Assembly (NCBI GenBank): GCA_003336485.1
Contig: QENH01000193.1
Location: forward strand, 1-51,367
DNA from: Candidatus Methanophagales archaeon
Lineage (GTDB): Archaea > Halobacteriota > Syntropharchaeia > Alkanophagales > Methanospirareceae
Direction of reading: 5' to 3'
DNA: 51,367 bases
The position numbers were made by a program, and so were the translations under genes. Positions within the stretch are counted from its first letter, which is position 1, and each line of letters starts with the position of its first letter. This document shows, piece after piece, positions 50,646-51,367 of this stretch. The notes beneath the pieces are model-generated. The model did no database searches. It had not been told where the DNA came from and saw nothing but the letters and a program-made list of their open reading frames with translations.

Positions 50646-51367
50646 ATGCAAACTAAGGGGCATGTTGGAATGGCGGGCACGTTTCTCGTTTTAGGTATAG
50701 ATGCCGCTACGTGGTCTGTCATAACACCTAATTTGGACACGTTGCCGAATTTTAAGCGGTTGTTAGATCTGGGCAAAAGTAAAGCACTTATCCTGGACGA
50801 GAAGCCAATATCCGCTTCTGTTTGGTGCGGCATGTTCTCTGGTAAGCTCCCGGATGAGCATAAGCATGATAGCTATGTTGTTAATGACGTTATAGTAAAG
50901 CGCGAAGATATAAATGTTGATTTTATATGGGATGTCCTACATAGGAACGGAAAAGAAGTAAAAGCATTGAATGTGCCTTTTGTTGTGCCGCCTTATACAT
51001 TCAACACGGATTTCAAGCCAGTCGGGTTTGGATTGCCGACAAACGAGCAGGAATGGAATGAAGAATTGGAACGCGTCACGGCGAAGACGAAAGAACTGTT
51101 AGCGGAGGGACCGGATTTACTCATCTCTGTTTTTACGTTCCTGGATCGGATCCAGCATTTCCATTGGGGTGAAGAATACGTACTAAAGTGGTATAAGCGG
51201 ATGGATGACAAATTGGGAGAGCTTTTATTTGATTCCGGCTTCTTAGATGGGGATAACAGGTTAATAGTTATTTCGGATCATGGTTTCTGTTCGTTTGGCG
51301 ATGCGAAAGTGCAGACGTTGCCGGAATACACAAAAGAAGGGAAACTAAAAGGCGATCATCATGAAAC
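50646..51367 (+). CDS. Alkaline-phosphatase-superfamily phosphodiesterase/sulfatase-like protein, truncated by window
   Basis: The first 240 residues of a frame that runs off the right edge. It starts directly after the cysN stop (ATG at 50646; a second Met at 50670 precedes GTFLVLGIDAATW). Superfamily marks: first metal Asp in GIDAATW, nucleophile region PISASVWCGMFSG, then later IVISDHGF and GDHHE, the metal-binding Asp-His and His motifs of type I phosphodiesterase/nucleotide pyrophosphatase-like proteins. No signal peptide. Placement with cysDN suggests action on a phosphorylated or sulfated compound, but the substrate is unknown. Confidence 0.8.
   Translation, partial: MQTKGHVGMAGTFLVLGIDAATWSVITPNLDTLPNFKRLLDLGKSKALILDEKPISASVWCGMFSGKLPDEHKHDSYVVNDVIVKREDINVDFIWDVLHRNGKEVKALNVPFVVPPYTFNTDFKPVGFGLPTNEQEWNEELERVTAKTKELLAEGPDLLISVFTFLDRIQHFHWGEEYVLKWYKRMDDKLGELLFDSGFLDGDNRLIVISDHGFCSFGDAKVQTLPEYTKEGKLKGDHHE

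Overview
The window is archaeal chromosomal DNA. Markers include aPelota, ribosomal protein S8e, an HerA translocase, a DRG-type GTPase, an archaetidylserine-synthase-type CDP-alcohol transferase, a four-CxxC small zinc-ribbon protein, an AbrB-PhoU fusion, TATA-box promoters and a tRNA gene without encoded CCA. Two HdrA paralogues, ADP-forming acetyl-CoA synthetase, dockerin/cohesin surface proteins and a CysDN cluster suggest the Halobacteriota, and my best guess is the Methanophagales/ANME-1 or Syntrophoarchaeia side. That lineage call is an inference and cannot be settled here.

Layout. 0-12 kb, mostly minus strand: an HD-type fragment cut by the window edge, mutS, a STAND ATPase, tRNA-Arg(TCT), an acetyl-CoA operon (ADP-forming acetyl-CoA synthetase, stand-alone P-loop/DRTGG protein, thioredoxin-like protein), and dapB-yhaM-pssA. 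12-22.7 kb, mostly plus strand: DRG GTPase, a secreted PGF-CTERM-like protein, a winged-helix regulator divergent from a nitrate/sulfonate/taurine-type ABC importer, then information-processing genes (pelA, tsaC/sua5, zinc ribbon, rps8e, herA, aspS). 22.7-26.7 kb: two tandem hdrA genes with complementary cysteine losses. 26.8-27.8 kb: AbrB-PhoU regulator.

28.0-33.3 kb is the most notable part. Four plus-strand genes encode a Mpa/ARC-like AAA ATPase, a PafA-like ligase, a Dop-like depupylase and a small acidic protein ending in Ser-Gly-Glu that looks like Pup. Together they look like a complete prokaryotic ubiquitin-like (Pup) tagging system in an archaeon. Both PafA/Dop homologues carry substitutions at otherwise conserved active-site positions.

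33.3-46.1 kb is an accessory and decay zone bounded by two paralogous membrane proteins. It holds broken toxin genes (HEPN, PIN, RelE, VapC) beside intact antitoxins, other deletion-scarred gene remnants, a large secreted glycosidase-like protein with cohesin-like and dockerin domains, a second cohesin-like surface protein, a ROK kinase, a radical SAM protein and a dispersed intergenic repeat that continues to 47.4 kb. 46.5-51.4 kb: pdxT, then a cluster of two ribbon-helix-helix-like proteins, a DUF2061 membrane protein, CysD, CysN and an alkaline-phosphatase-superfamily protein cut by the window end. Three proteins of that cluster share a C-terminal LR-x-LGY tail.
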